Translations under genes and position numbers: made by a program | Origin: Bacteroidales bacterium | GTDB lineage: Bacteria; Bacteroidota; Bacteroidia; Bacteroidales; P3 | Assembly (NCBI GenBank): GCA_022482545.1 | Contig: JAKVOZ010000002.1 | Coordinates: 130,473 to 194,472, forward strand | Direction of reading: 5' to 3' | DNA: 64,000 nt | In this document: in pieces, positions 34,606 to 44,682 of the stretch | How the letters are laid out: each line of letters begins with the position of its first letter | Position numbering within the stretch: position 1 is the stretch's first letter | Notes under the pieces: generated by a model | Database searches by the model: none | Told to the model about the DNA's origin: nothing | Seen by the model: the letters and a program-made list of their open reading frames with translations, nothing else

Positions 34606-36468
34606 ATGATGGAAAATGAAGAAAATAAGAATATCAAATATACAGAAGACAATGTTATTACATTAAAGTGGAATGAGCATATAAGACTTCGTCCAGGAAT
34701 GTATATAGGAAAACTTGGGACAGGGGCTTCGTATGATGATGGTATTTATGTTTTGATAAAAGAGATAATAGACAACTCTATTGATGAATTCGCCATGGGA
34801 AATGGTAACACAATAGAAGTTAATATTGATTTTGAGAGTAAGAAAGTACGAGTTAGAGATTATGGAAGAGGCATACCTCTTGGTAAGACAGTAGATTGCG
34901 TTGCTAAGATGAATACAGGAGCAAAATATGATTCAAACACTTTCAAGAAATCAGTAGGAATGAATGGTGTTGGAACAAAAGCCGTAAATGCTTTAAGTGA
35001 ATATTTTCGTGTTCAATCAATAGTTGATGGCAAAACAAAAATAGCCGAATTTAGTAAAGGCGAATTAATAAAAGAATATGATATTGCTCCAATAGAGAGT
35101 AAGAATGGAACAATAATAGAGTTTATACCAGATAAATCGCTTTTTGATAACTATTCATTTATTGATGAATATGTAGTTAAAATGATTTGGAATTATGCTT
35201 ATCTTAATAAAGGACTTTCTTTAATATATAATGGTAATAAGATAAAGAGCCAAAATGGATTATTGGATTTATTGAATAATAATATGGATAGTGAGGGCTT
35301 ATACCCAATAATACATATTAAAGAAGGTGATTTTGAATATGCATTCACTCATTCTGATAAAGTATTAACAGAAGAACATTATGCTTTTGTTAATGGACAA
35401 CATACAACACAAGGAGGAACACATCTTGTTGCTTTTCGTGAGGCAATAGTAAGGTCATTAAAAGATTTTTATAAAAAAGATTATGAGCCAAGTGATATTC
35501 GTAATGGTTTAGTATCGGCAATAAGTCTTAGGATAAAAGAGCCTGTTTTTGAAAGTCAAACAAAGACTAAACTTGGTTCTATGAATATGGATAAAGATAA
35601 AGGACCAACAGTAAGAAATTATATTAATGATATAGTAAAACGTACTCTTGATGATTTCTTGCATATTCATAGTGACATAGCAGACCTTATCTTACAAAAA
35701 ATCATTCAAAATGAGAAAGAAAGAAAAGGAATGCAAAATGTTAAGAAGCTTGCCAAAGAAAGTGCAAAGAAAGTAAGTCTTACAAATAAAAAACTTAGAG
35801 ATTGCAGAATACATTATAATAGTAAAGATGAAAGACGTTTAGAAACTACACTTTTTATTACAGAGGGAGATTCAGCAAGTGGTTCAATAACAAAGAGTCG
35901 TGATGTTAAAACACAAGCAGTCTTTTCGCTTAGAGGTAAGCCACTTAATACTTTTGGAAAGAGTAAGTCGGTAGTTTATGAGAATGAAGAGTTTAATCTT
36001 TTACATAATGCTTTGAATATAGATGAAGATATGGACAATCTTCGTTATAATAATATCGTTATAGCAACCGATGCTGATGTTGATGGAATGCACATAAGAA
36101 TGTTGATGATGACTTTCTTTTTGCAGTTCTATCCTGATTTGGTTAAAAGCGGGCATATATATATTTTGCAGACTCCTCTTTTTAGAGTAAGAAATAAGAA
36201 AGAGACGAAGTATTGTTATTCAGAAGATGAGAAAACAGATGCTATAAAGAAATTAAAGACACAAGTAGAAATAACAAGATTCAAAGGACTTGGAGAGATT
36301 TCGCCAGATGAGTTTGTTCATTTTATTGGAAAAGATATGCGACTTGACCCTGTAATACTTAATAAAGAGTCAGGAATAAGTGATGTGTTGGAATACTTTA
36401 TGGGCAAAAACACAATGGAAAGACAAAACTATATTATAGATAATCTTAGATATGAAGAAATACAATAA
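34606..36468 (+). CDS. parE: Type IIA DNA topoisomerase subunit B (topoisomerase IV ParE)
   Basis: 620-aa ATPase subunit that drives strand passage and chromosome decatenation. GHKL ATPase motifs: [41 protein letters not shown]; transducer [22 protein letters not shown] and [15 protein letters not shown]-terminal [13 protein letters not shown]. Length is near ParE/GyrB without insertions; ParE is chosen because of the length and the HIRxLMMTFF form, but GyrB cannot be fully excluded. The A subunit, which usually follows, is absent; the next gene encodes an unrelated secreted protein 13 bp downstream. Confidence 0.85.
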   Translation: MMENEENKNIKYTEDNVITLKWNEHIRLRPGMYIGKLGTGASYDDGIYVLIKEIIDNSIDEFAMGNGNTIEVNIDFESKKVRVRDYGRGIPLGKTVDCVAKMNTGAKYDSNTFKKSVGMNGVGTKAVNALSEYFRVQSIVDGKTKIAEFSKGELIKEYDIAPIESKNGTIIEFIPDKSLFDNYSFIDEYVVKMIWNYAYLNKGLSLIYNGNKIKSQNGLLDLLNNNMDSEGLYPIIHIKEGDFEYAFTHSDKVLTEEHYAFVNGQHTTQGGTHLVAFREAIVRSLKDFYKKDYEPSDIRNGLVSAISLRIKEPVFESQTKTKLGSMNMDKDKGPTVRNYINDIVKRTLDDFLHIHSDIADLILQKIIQNEKERKGMQNVKKLAKESAKKVSLTNKKLRDCRIHYNSKDERRLETTLFITEGDSASGSITKSRDVKTQAVFSLRGKPLNTFGKSKSVVYENEEFNLLHNALNIDEDMDNLRYNNIVIATDADVDGMHIRMLMMTFFLQFYPDLVKSGHIYILQTPLFRVRNKKETKYCYSEDEKTDAIKKLKTQVEITRFKGLGEISPDEFVHFIGKDMRLDPVILNKESGISDVLEYFMGKNTMERQNYIIDNLRYEEIQ

Positions 36469-36481
36469 AAACACAAAAAAT

Positions 36482-37150
36482 ATGAGAAGGAACATTTTTT
36501 TGATAATATTGATTATGGTAGCAACAATAAATGTTGTTAAGGCACAAGAAGAGGTAAATATAAAACCTTGGACAGATGTTATAATAGATAATCGTGAGCC
36601 AAAAGATTGGAAATGGAATAAAACATCAGCTACAAGATTTTCTATTCGTGGAGATTTTGATGGCGATGGATTTGAAGAAAATCTTTACGAGACAGATACT
36701 GCAATAGTTTCAGATAATAAAGAACTTACACCACTTCATCTTGATGGCGACCTTGGAGTATATTTTCTTATCAATGAAGGAGATTTAGATGGAGATGGAG
36801 GCGATGAAATATCTCTTATGACTGTTTATAGAGACTACTCTAATGTTAATTTCTTCCGTGTTTTTTCATATACAGGAAACTCTTGGACAGAACTATTTAA
36901 TGTTAAAGCACACGAATATGATTGTCCTAACTATCGTCCAACAAAACCAGAAGAGATGTTTACTTATACATGGAAAAGAAAAAATCATTATGATATGAAT
37001 AAAGTTATCTTAAAGAAAGAAGATGGTGTTGTTGATGTTATAGGTACTCATCCATGCGGAAGATACGCTGTTGAGCATATAAAGATAGTAAATAAGAGAT
37101 CAGCTAAAAGAGAATGGGGCGAAATAATTGAGCCTCGCACAGATTTATAA
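36482..37150 (+). CDS. Secreted protein with FG-GAP/calcium-loop-like motifs
   Basis: 222 residues from ATG 36482, which gives a clean signal peptide (MRRNIFLIILIMVATINVVK then AQ). An ATG at 36452 would overlap parE by 17 bp and is less likely. The mature part has two Asp-rich loops, DFDGDGFEENLYE and EGDLDGDGGDEISL, like FG-GAP/VCBS or EF-hand calcium loops, and a C-terminal stretch with a conserved-looking Cys pair. I recognise no enzyme family. It is the middle gene of a parE-secreted protein-TauE row with 13- and 8-bp gaps. Confidence 0.6.
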   Translation: MRRNIFLIILIMVATINVVKAQEEVNIKPWTDVIIDNREPKDWKWNKTSATRFSIRGDFDGDGFEENLYETDTAIVSDNKELTPLHLDGDLGVYFLINEGDLDGDGGDEISLMTVYRDYSNVNFFRVFSYTGNSWTELFNVKAHEYDCPNYRPTKPEEMFTYTWKRKNHYDMNKVILKKEDGVVDVIGTHPCGRYAVEHIKIVNKRSAKREWGEIIEPRTDL

Positions 37151-37158
37151 TAATTTAC

Positions 37159-37869
37159 ATGTATGTAATATTAATAATAGTAGGTCTTATATCTGGATTT
37201 TTTTCAGGCTCTGTTGGATTTGGTGGCGGAATGATTATCTTGCCAGTAATAACATATTTTTATGGCGTAGAGATTGCAGTTCCTATTTCAACTATTGCTC
37301 AAATGTTAAGTAATCTTTCTCGTTCTGCTTTTGGATTCAAAGATATTCAATGGAAGAAGGTATTTCAATTTCTTATCTTTGCCGCACCCCTTACTGCAAT
37401 AGGCTCTTATGGATTTGCCGTTGTTCCAAAACAATTAATGACAAGAATATTATGTGTGTTTCTTATAATTTTTGCTATTATGAAAGTCACAGGCAAAATA
37501 AAATTACCTCAAACAAAGACAACAGTAGTAGTAGGTGGAGGTTTAACAGGATTAATTAATGGATTGTTAGGTATATCAGGGCCACTAAGTAGTGCCGTCT
37601 TTCTTACTTTTGGATTGTCAAATGTGGCTTATATTGCAAGTGAATCAACAGCAGCATTCTTTATGCATCTAATAAAAGCAATAACTTATAATAAGTTAAA
37701 TTTAATGAATAGTCATATATTGTTTAATGGACTTTTTATTGGAATAGCAATGATGGTTGGCAATTATTTGGCTATTCGTTTAATAAAAAATATTAATAAA
37801 AAACTATATCAAAAGATTGTTGCTATTACAATGATACTTGTTTCTTTGTGGCTAATAATCTCTGTTTAA
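37159..37869 (+). CDS. TauE/SafE-family sulfite or organic-anion exporter
   Basis: 236-aa inner-membrane permease with about seven or eight helices. The first repeat contains GLISGFFSGSVGFGGGMIIL and the second GGGLTGLINGLLGISGPLSS, the two glycine-rich half-repeats that define the TauE/SafE family, known for export of sulfite, sulfoacetate or related anions. The substrate is not shown by the sequence or neighbours. It begins 8 bp after the secreted protein and ends before a family A repeat. Confidence 0.85.
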   Translation: MYVILIIVGLISGFFSGSVGFGGGMIILPVITYFYGVEIAVPISTIAQMLSNLSRSAFGFKDIQWKKVFQFLIFAAPLTAIGSYGFAVVPKQLMTRILCVFLIIFAIMKVTGKIKLPQTKTTVVVGGGLTGLINGLLGISGPLSSAVFLTFGLSNVAYIASESTAAFFMHLIKAITYNKLNLMNSHILFNGLFIGIAMMVGNYLAIRLIKNINKKLYQKIVAITMILVSLWLIISV

Positions 37870-37874
37870 AGATG

Positions 37875-38003
37875 CCGAAAATGGATTAAAGAACTATTTT
37901 ACTGTCTTTTGATTCCATTTTAATAGAATCAAGAACTATTTTAATAGAATAGCAATCCATTTTTAATAGAATCAAGAACTATTTGAATATAATCAAGAAA
38001 AAG
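37875..38003. repeat. Family A modular repeat, clearest copy
   Basis: Between tauE and yitT. It holds two near-identical copies of AATAGAATCAAGAACTATTT (about 37923-37941 and 37966-37984), plus GGATTAAAGAACTATTTTAC, TCTTTTGATTCCATTTTAAT and TTTTAATAGAATAGCAATCC. Forward and reverse-complement words alternate, so it can fold into several hairpins. Confidence 0.8.
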
Positions 38004-38043
38004 TTTTTGTTTGTTTTGATTTTAGTATTTGAAATAAAAGCAG

Positions 38044-38051
38044 TACTTTTG
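38044..38051 (+). promoter_or_regulatory. -7 promoter element for the YitT gene
   Basis: TACTTTTG followed by C, 34 bp before the ATG. Confidence 0.65.
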
Positions 38052-38084
38052 CAAAAATTTTAATCAAAAAAACAACTTAATTTT

Positions 38085-39008
38085 ATGACACAAAAAGAAA
38101 AGATTTTTTCAAAACAATGGTTTATTTCCTATGGACTTGTAATCTTTGGAAGTTTTTTATTTGCTGTTGGCGATGTGATGTTTGCCAATCCATATCGTTT
38201 AGCCCCGGGAGGAACATATGGTCTTGCAAACGTATTCAACACTCTTTGGAGTTGGAAGATTAGTTATTATGCAATCTGTATGGATATACCACTTTTGCTT
38301 ATTGGAACATGGATTCTTGGTCCTAAGTTTGGAATAAAGACAATTGTTTCTACTATTTGTATATTTGTCTTTGTTTGGCTTTTGGAGAGCGTTTGGGGAT
38401 ATGATCCACTAATTCATGGCAAGATGCTAACAAATGTGCCAAAAGGTGCCTTGAATTTTGAACCTGATTACATTCTTAATACTATTGTCGCAGGACTTAT
38501 TTATGGAGTTGCAATAGGGCTTATTTTTCGTTCTGGTGCAACATCAGGAGGTAGTGATATTATTTCAATGATAATAAACAAATACACACATGCTTCTTTG
38601 GGAACATTAGTCGTTATTGTTGATTCTTGTATAACTCTTACAACACTAATTGCTTTCAAAGATGTAAGGCTACCTATTTATTCGCTTATCTTAATATTCA
38701 TTGAGGGAAAAGTGATAGACCTTGTTATTGATGGATTTAAAACAAATAAGACAATATTTATTATAACAGATAAGTATGAAGAGGTAAGACATATCATCGT
38801 TAATGAATTAGATAGAAGTGGAACATGTTTTACTGGTGTAGGTCTTTATAAAGGAACAGAGAGGAAGATGATTTATACAACTGTAAGTAGGAGCGAATTT
38901 GTTAAGATAAAACTTGCAATACGAAAAATAGACCCACGTTGTTTTATTAACGTAGTAGATAGTGCAGAAACACTTGGTGAGGGATTTAAATCATTACCAG
39001 AAGCATAA
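38085..39008 (+). CDS. YitT family membrane protein with DUF2179 domain
   Basis: 307-aa protein of the YitT family. The N-terminal part has about five helices, with AVGDVMFANPYRLAPGG and GVAIGLIFRSGATSGGSDII, the family signature. The C-terminal soluble domain (about 225-300) matches DUF2179: IFIITDKYEEVRHIIVNEL, GTCFTGVGLYKG and RKMIYTTVSRSEF. YitT proteins are common in Bacteroidota and Firmicutes and their transport role is unproven. It has its own promoter and ends at a bidirectional hairpin. Confidence 0.9.
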   Translation: MTQKEKIFSKQWFISYGLVIFGSFLFAVGDVMFANPYRLAPGGTYGLANVFNTLWSWKISYYAICMDIPLLLIGTWILGPKFGIKTIVSTICIFVFVWLLESVWGYDPLIHGKMLTNVPKGALNFEPDYILNTIVAGLIYGVAIGLIFRSGATSGGSDIISMIINKYTHASLGTLVVIVDSCITLTTLIAFKDVRLPIYSLILIFIEGKVIDLVIDGFKTNKTIFIITDKYEEVRHIIVNELDRSGTCFTGVGLYKGTERKMIYTTVSRSEFVKIKLAIRKIDPRCFINVVDSAETLGEGFKSLPEA

Positions 39009-39042
39009 AAAAAGAAAGAAATAATTTTATTTTATATTTATT

Positions 39043-39080
39043 GAATGGCACTATTAATTATAACGATAGTGCCATTTTTT
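39043..39080. terminator. Bidirectional terminator between YitT and TPR genes
   Basis: AATGGCACTAT (39044-39054) pairs with ATAGTGCCATT (39066-39076), followed by T residues. The converging TPR gene ends at 39085. Confidence 0.85.
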
Positions 39081-39084
39081 GTTA

Positions 39085-40164
39085 CTATTCCATCTTGTAT
39101 CGTGAGAAAACATTAGAAGAATCAATAGGAAAAGAATTGTTTTTGAACCAAGAGTTGAACTGATTCCATTCATTTTTGTGAGAATTTATCCAAGAAGAGG
39201 CTTCTTTGTTGTTTCCATAACCAAATAACCAATAGTTATAAGCATCAAAATAACCAAGTTCTATTAGTTTCTTTTGATATTGAAAAATAATATTATCAAA
39301 TGTTTTTTCTGATTGATAGAACTTTCTTATGAAGTTTTTGCGAATATCAATAAGAGTAGCGATATTAAGATAGTTCTTGCCACGACACGATTCTGTCATA
39401 ATTTTATTAAACATCTTAGGAAACAGATTAGGTCTTTCAAAACTATTTGAATAAACGATTGTGTTGTTGTTGAAATCTACATTAACAGAGCTTCTATCAA
39501 GGTTGATGCAATTGAAGTATGTGTCAAATAAATCTTTACTAAAACTTTTACTTCTTTCACTTCCTTTTTCAAGATTCATAAATATTTCACCATACATAAC
39601 GCCCCAAACTTCTTCTGTGCTTTTAAAGAATACCAATGAAGCACGATAATAGTTTGAAGCGAACTTTGGGTTAATCTCAATGCCTTTCTCATAGTAGTAA
39701 AGAGCATCTTGATATTCGCCATCTTCATATTTTAAGTTGCCAAGTTCAAGATAAAGATTACCAGCAAAAGGATATTTTTCTAAACCTTCATTATATATTG
39801 TTGCTGCTTTGCTTTTATCTTGTATTTCATCATAAGCGTTGCCAAGAAGTTGATATATGTCAGCAGAGGATGAGTATTTAGTTAAAGGAGTTAAGATATT
39901 TATTGTTCTCTTGTATTCTTTCATAAGATAATATGTCCATGCAAGTTCATAATTATATTTTAAATTCATACTATCTTGTGAAACTATTTGTTTTAAAAGA
40001 CTTTCTGCTTTAAAATATTCATTATTATCTATTGCTTTTATAGCATAAGAAAATATTGAATCATTGTTGTTTTTTGGAGTATTAATGATTTTGTTTTTCT
40101 TTTGTGCGAAAGTACTACAAGCAAATAAAGAAATGGTTGCTAATATTAATATTATCTTTTTCAT
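39085..40164 (-). CDS. Exported tetratricopeptide-repeat protein
   Basis: 359-aa protein. The N-terminus MKKIILILATISLFACSTFA is a signal peptide; LFACS could also serve as a weak lipobox, so a lipoprotein is possible. TPR-like helices run from about residue 35 to 190 (AIKAIDNNEYFKAESLLKQI, YELAWTYYLMKEYKRTINIL, LYLELGNLKYEDGEYQDALY). The C-terminal half is a non-repeat domain rich in aromatic residues that I do not recognise. It likely acts as a periplasmic adaptor. Promoter at 40184-40191. Confidence 0.75.
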   Translation of the reverse strand: MKKIILILATISLFACSTFAQKKNKIINTPKNNNDSIFSYAIKAIDNNEYFKAESLLKQIVSQDSMNLKYNYELAWTYYLMKEYKRTINILTPLTKYSSSADIYQLLGNAYDEIQDKSKAATIYNEGLEKYPFAGNLYLELGNLKYEDGEYQDALYYYEKGIEINPKFASNYYRASLVFFKSTEEVWGVMYGEIFMNLEKGSERSKSFSKDLFDTYFNCINLDRSSVNVDFNNNTIVYSNSFERPNLFPKMFNKIMTESCRGKNYLNIATLIDIRKNFIRKFYQSEKTFDNIIFQYQKKLIELGYFDAYNYWLFGYGNNKEASSWINSHKNEWNQFNSWFKNNSFPIDSSNVFSRYKME

Positions 40165-40183
40165 TTTCGTTTCAATTTAATGG

Positions 40184-40191
40184 CAAAGATA
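40184..40191 (-). promoter_or_regulatory. -7 promoter element for the TPR gene
   Basis: Minus strand reads TATCTTTG followed by C, 20 bp before the ATG. Confidence 0.65.
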
Positions 40192-40244
40192 ATAAAGAAA
40201 TTTTAAAAATCTTGTTATTTTCTTAATAAAACAAGAAATTATTG

Positions 40245-40252
40245 TAATTTTG
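40245..40252 (+). promoter_or_regulatory. -7 promoter element for the nucleoid-associated gene
   Basis: TAATTTTG followed by C, 21 bp before ATG 40273. Confidence 0.65.
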
Positions 40253-40272
40253 CTAATAAAAACTGAAAAAAT

Positions 40273-41319
40273 ATGATGATGTGTAATGACGCAATACTTG
40301 AAAAAATGATATTGCATAAAGTAGGAAATAAAGCCAATGGTGAGTTATTAACTCTTAGTCAAGACCAATTTATATTAAACAATGATATTGCACATATACT
40401 TCTTCAATACTTTGTTCAATCGTTTAAAAGTCCGCAATATTATGTCTTTTCAAACGATAAAGGGTTAGATTTTAATACGATGTATGCAAGTGTTAGTAAG
40501 ATATTTGATAATCCTAAGGACGAATTATATTCACAAAGTGTTAATATTGCTCAGCATCTTTATGATGTTTCTTTGCATCCCAACATTAAAGCAGGAGAAT
40601 TGTATATTACTTACATAACTAATTGCTATCTTGATGGCGAAATAGTAGATGCTATTGGTATTTTTAAAAGTGAAACCAAAGAAACATATTTAAAAGTTTT
40701 TTCTCAGGGAGATAATTTTAATATTGAGAGTGATAAAGGTATTAATATAAACAAATTAGATAAAGGTTGTCTTATATTTAATAAGGAAAAAGAAAAAGGA
40801 TATGTTATTTCTGTTGTAGATAATACTAGTAAAGGTAATGAGGCTGTGTATTGGATAGATGATTTTCTTTCTCTTAGTCAAAGGCAAGACTCATTTTATA
40901 ATACAGAGAATATGATTAATGTTTGCAAAACGTTTGTTACAGATTATCTTCCTAAGGAATATGAGATGAATAAGGCAGACCAAGCAGCAATACTTAATAA
41001 AACATCTGAATATTTTAAAGAGAATAAAAATTTTGATACAGAGTCTTATGCAGATAAAGTTATTGAAGATAATGAACTTAAAGATAAATTTAAGGAATAT
41101 AAAGGAATGTATGAGAATGAGTATGATATGGATTTAGAAGATAACTTTATATTAAGCGAGCAAGCATTAAAGAAAGCCTCACGTTATCTTAGAAGTGTGA
41201 TAAAACTAGATAAGAACTTCACAATATATATTCACGGAAAAAGAGAAAGAGTAGAAACAGGGGAGGATAAAGAAAAAGGATTACATTATTATAAGTTTTA
41301 TTACGAAAAAGAACAATAA
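40273..41319 (+). CDS. Nucleoid-associated protein (NdpA/YejK family)
   Basis: 348-aa soluble protein of the NdpA/YejK family that associates with the nucleoid. Visible family features are AILEKMILHKVGNKANGELL at the N-terminus, YITYITNCYLDGEIVDAIGI, and the ending YLRSVIKLDKNFTIYIHG. Three ATG codons occur within the first ten bases after 40273 (two in frame), so the exact start is uncertain by one codon. The family's molecular role is poorly known. It is monocistronic and followed by a long family A hairpin. Confidence 0.82.
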   Translation: MMMCNDAILEKMILHKVGNKANGELLTLSQDQFILNNDIAHILLQYFVQSFKSPQYYVFSNDKGLDFNTMYASVSKIFDNPKDELYSQSVNIAQHLYDVSLHPNIKAGELYITYITNCYLDGEIVDAIGIFKSETKETYLKVFSQGDNFNIESDKGININKLDKGCLIFNKEKEKGYVISVVDNTSKGNEAVYWIDDFLSLSQRQDSFYNTENMINVCKTFVTDYLPKEYEMNKADQAAILNKTSEYFKENKNFDTESYADKVIEDNELKDKFKEYKGMYENEYDMDLEDNFILSEQALKKASRYLRSVIKLDKNFTIYIHGKRERVETGEDKEKGLHYYKFYYEKEQ

Positions 41320-41364
41320 AAATAGATTTGTAACTATCTGATTATTATAACTAATTATAAGCAC

Positions 41365-41429
41365 AAAATAAAATCAAGAGATATTTGAAAAAAATCAAGA
41401 ATTATTTAAATATCTTTTGATTTTATTTT
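41365..41429. terminator. Long hairpin (22-nt arms) in a family A repeat, before enolase
   Basis: Arm 41365-41386 (AAAATAAAATCAAGAGATAT plus TT) pairs with arm 41408-41429 with a single G-T pair; the loop holds AAAAATCAAGAATTATTT. It probably terminates the upstream gene. The words AAATCAAGA and ATATCTTTTGATTTTATTTT are shared with other repeat copies. The repeat continues to about 41452. Confidence 0.75.
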
Positions 41430-41513
41430 ATTATCTCTTAATTCCATTTTCACAGTATAATGTTTCATTAAAATAAAGTAAAAATAAATTGTTTCTTATT
41501 AAGATTTTTTTAT

Positions 41514-41521
41514 TATCTTTG
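41514..41521 (+). promoter_or_regulatory. -7 promoter element for eno
   Basis: TATCTTTG, with TTG at 41489-41491 (22-bp spacer), 43 bp before eno. Confidence 0.65.
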
Positions 41522-41546
41522 TAGCCTTTAAAAAATCTAAAACTAA

Positions 41547-42857
<1,311 letters not shown>

Positions 42858-42859
42858 TA

Positions 42860-43393
42860 TTGCAAAGATTAAATAAAGAATATTATACATTAGACGCTGT
42901 ATCACTTGCTCAAAAACTTATAGGCAAATTGCTTTGTCGTAAGATAGATGATAAGGTAATAAAGAAACGAATAACAGAAACAGAAGCTTATCTTGGAGAA
43001 AGTGATACAGCTTGTCATGCACATAAAGGTAAGACAAAAAGGAATGCAGTGATGTATGAAAAAGGAGGTGTTACTTATATTTATCTTTGTTATGGAATGT
43101 ACAATATGTTAAATGTTGTTAGTGGAGAAAAAGATTCGGCAGAAGCAGTTCTTATTCGTGGCATTGAAGGTTATGATGGACCAGGTAAATTAACAAAGTT
43201 TTTGAATATAACAAGAGAATTGAATAATGTTGATTTAACTTCAAGCAATGATATTTGGATTGAAGATGATAATGTTTGTTTAAAATACGAAAAAACGCCA
43301 AGGATAGGTATTGATTATGCAGAGAAAGAAGATAGAGAAAAGTTGTGGCGATTTATAGTTAGACAGATAAAACCAAAAAGGGAAAATAGTTGA
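42860..43393 (+). CDS. mpg: DNA-3-methyladenine glycosylase (AAG/MPG family)
   Basis: 177-aa base-excision repair enzyme that removes alkylated purines. ITETEAYLGESDTACHA contains the catalytic Glu of the family; RNAVMYEKGGVTYIYLCYGM and NVVSGEKDSAEAVLIRGIE are the DNA-binding core; DGPGKLTKFLNI follows. The start is TTG at 42860: the frame has a stop at 42848 and no ATG or GTG before the conserved N-terminal QRLNKEYYTLDAVSLAQKLI. It is thus translationally coupled to eno (2-bp gap). Confidence 0.9.
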   Translation: MQRLNKEYYTLDAVSLAQKLIGKLLCRKIDDKVIKKRITETEAYLGESDTACHAHKGKTKRNAVMYEKGGVTYIYLCYGMYNMLNVVSGEKDSAEAVLIRGIEGYDGPGKLTKFLNITRELNNVDLTSSNDIWIEDDNVCLKYEKTPRIGIDYAEKEDREKLWRFIVRQIKPKRENS

Positions 43394-43482
43394 AAGCGAA
43401 TAAAAACAAAGGAAAAAATCAATAAAACAAAGAAAAAATGAAAAAAGTCTTTGTTTTTTTTGGCAGAGAAAATAAAAAGTTA

Positions 43483-43490
43483 TAATTTTG
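43483..43490 (+). promoter_or_regulatory. Promoter for rpmB
   Basis: TAATTTTG followed by C, with TTG at 43460-43462 (20-bp spacer), 61 bp before rpmB. Confidence 0.7.
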
Positions 43491-43551
43491 CAACCTCAAA
43501 AAGAGAAAGAGTAAGAATATTTAAGAATAAATAAAATAAAGAGATAATAAG

Positions 43552-43791
43552 ATGTCAAGAATTTGTGAAATAACAGGAAAGAAAGCATTGAATGGTAACC
43601 ACGTATCACATTCAAACATTAAAAATAAGAGAAAATTTTATCCAAATTTACAATTAAAGAAATTCTATATTCCAGAAGAAGATACTTGGATAACGTTGAA
43701 AGTTAGTGCAAAAGGAATGAGAACAATAAATAAGAAAGGTATTATTGCTTGTTTGAATAACTCAATAGAAAAAGGATACATTAAATATTAA
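43552..43791 (+). CDS. rpmB: 50S ribosomal protein bL28
   Basis: 79-aa ribosomal protein: SRICEITGKKALNGNHVSHS, NIKNKRKFYPNLQLKKFYIP and ISAKGMRTINKKGI-like text (VSAKGMRTINKKGI) are the bL28 blocks. In many Bacteroidota rpmB is followed by rpmG and a small DUF4295 gene; here a terminator starts 24 bp after the stop, and the next gene is a thioesterase, so that trio is broken. Own promoter upstream. Confidence 0.95.
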   Translation: MSRICEITGKKALNGNHVSHSNIKNKRKFYPNLQLKKFYIPEEDTWITLKVSAKGMRTINKKGIIACLNNSIEKGYIKY

Positions 43792-43814
43792 TATTATATA
43801 TTTACAATAAAAAG

Positions 43815-43849
43815 GCTGTTAGTAAGTTATCTTATTGACAGCTTTTTTT
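43815..43849 (+). terminator. Rho-independent terminator after rpmB
   Basis: GCTGT...GTAAG (43815-43826) pairs with CTTAT...ACAGC (43831-43842), then seven T. Confidence 0.8.
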
Positions 43850-43918
43850 ATTTGCAAAAAGATATTAGAGAAAACTGAGAAATATAACATATATTAATTA
43901 AAAATAAACAAATATCTT

Positions 43919-44347
43919 ATGAAATATACTTATGATTTTCCATATAGGATAAAGTATTACGAAACAGATAAAATGGGATTTGTTCATAATAGTAACTATT
44001 TTCGTTATTTTGAGATAGCTCGTGTTGAGACAATGCGTAGTATGGGTTTGCCTTACGATGATATTGAAAAAAAAGGTGTTATTATGCCACTTGTAGAACA
44101 ATATGCTCGTTATCATAAACCTACATATTATGATGAGGTCGTAATACTTCGTACAACAATAAGCGAAGTACCTTTATCAAGAATTAGTTTTGAATATCAA
44201 ATATTAAGAAAAGAAGAAGACGGAAAAGAGACTTTGCTTTGTGAAGGAAGAAATTCTATTTGTTTTACTGATGGACAAACAAGAAGGGCTATTCGTTGCC
44301 CACAGTGGATACAAGAAAAAGTACAAAAAGTTTTGTCAGACAAATAA
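43919..44347 (+). CDS. Acyl-CoA thioesterase, YbgC-type hotdog fold
   Basis: 142-aa hotdog-fold thioesterase. The active-site block YYETDKMGFVHNSNYFRYFE (residues about 13-32) has the YbgC/4-hydroxybenzoyl-CoA thioesterase pattern, with Asp in TDKMG and Asn/His residues that position the thioester; VEQYARYHKPTYYDEVVIL and CEGRNSICFTDGQTRRAIRC complete the fold. The acyl substrate is not evident. It lies between rpmB and rpsU with no close partner. Confidence 0.88.
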   Translation: MKYTYDFPYRIKYYETDKMGFVHNSNYFRYFEIARVETMRSMGLPYDDIEKKGVIMPLVEQYARYHKPTYYDEVVILRTTISEVPLSRISFEYQILRKEEDGKETLLCEGRNSICFTDGQTRRAIRCPQWIQEKVQKVLSDK

Positions 44348-44354
44348 AAAGTTG

Positions 44355-44362
44355 TACTTTTG
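44355..44362 (+). promoter_or_regulatory. Promoter for rpsU
   Basis: TACTTTTG followed by C, with TTG at 44333-44335 (19-bp spacer), 55 bp before rpsU. Confidence 0.7.
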
Positions 44363-44401
44363 CACCACAAAAAATTAAATATAGTTTTTAACTTAAAAAA
44401 A

Positions 44402-44411
44402 GAAAGAGGTA
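44402..44411 (+). promoter_or_regulatory. Partial Shine-Dalgarno before rpsU
   Basis: AGAAAGAGGT, 6 bp before the ATG, matches the complement of the 16S 3' end (AGAAAGGAGGT) with one G missing. In Bacteroidota bS21 synthesis is reported to depend on such a site, so it may be regulatory. Confidence 0.5.
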
Positions 44412-44417
44412 TTAATT

Positions 44418-44615
44418 ATGATTATTGTCCCAATAAAAGAAGGCGAGAACATTGAAAGAGCATTAAAGAAACTTAAACGTAAGTTTGAAAAAACAGGCGT
44501 TGTAAAAGAACTTCGTAATCGTCAAAAGTTCACAAAACCTTCAGTTGTAGCAAGAGATAGAAGATTGAAAGCAATCTATATTCAACAGCTTAGACAAGAA
44601 GAAATGGATAAATAA
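44418..44615 (+). CDS. rpsU: 30S ribosomal protein bS21
   Basis: 65-aa basic ribosomal protein: IIVPIKEGENIERALKKLKR, RKFEKTGVVKELRNRQKF and TKPSVVARDRRLKAIY. In Bacteroidota bS21 helps sequester the anti-Shine-Dalgarno end of 16S rRNA. It has its own promoter and is followed by a strong terminator; xerC and hpf then follow in the same orientation, the common Bacteroidota order. Confidence 0.95.
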   Translation: MIIVPIKEGENIERALKKLKRKFEKTGVVKELRNRQKFTKPSVVARDRRLKAIYIQQLRQEEMDK

Positions 44616-44630
44616 TTCATAAATTTTTCA

Positions 44631-44669
44631 AAAAAAAGCTTACAAATTGTTTTTGTAAGCTTTTTTTTT
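44631..44669 (+). terminator. Rho-independent terminator between rpsU and xerC
   Basis: AAAGCTTACAAA (44635-44646) pairs with TTTTGTAAGCTTT (44651-44663) in a long A/T-flanked stem with a nine-T tail. The xerC start lies only 13 bp further on. Confidence 0.85.
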
Positions 44670-44682
44670 GTACCTTAGCACT

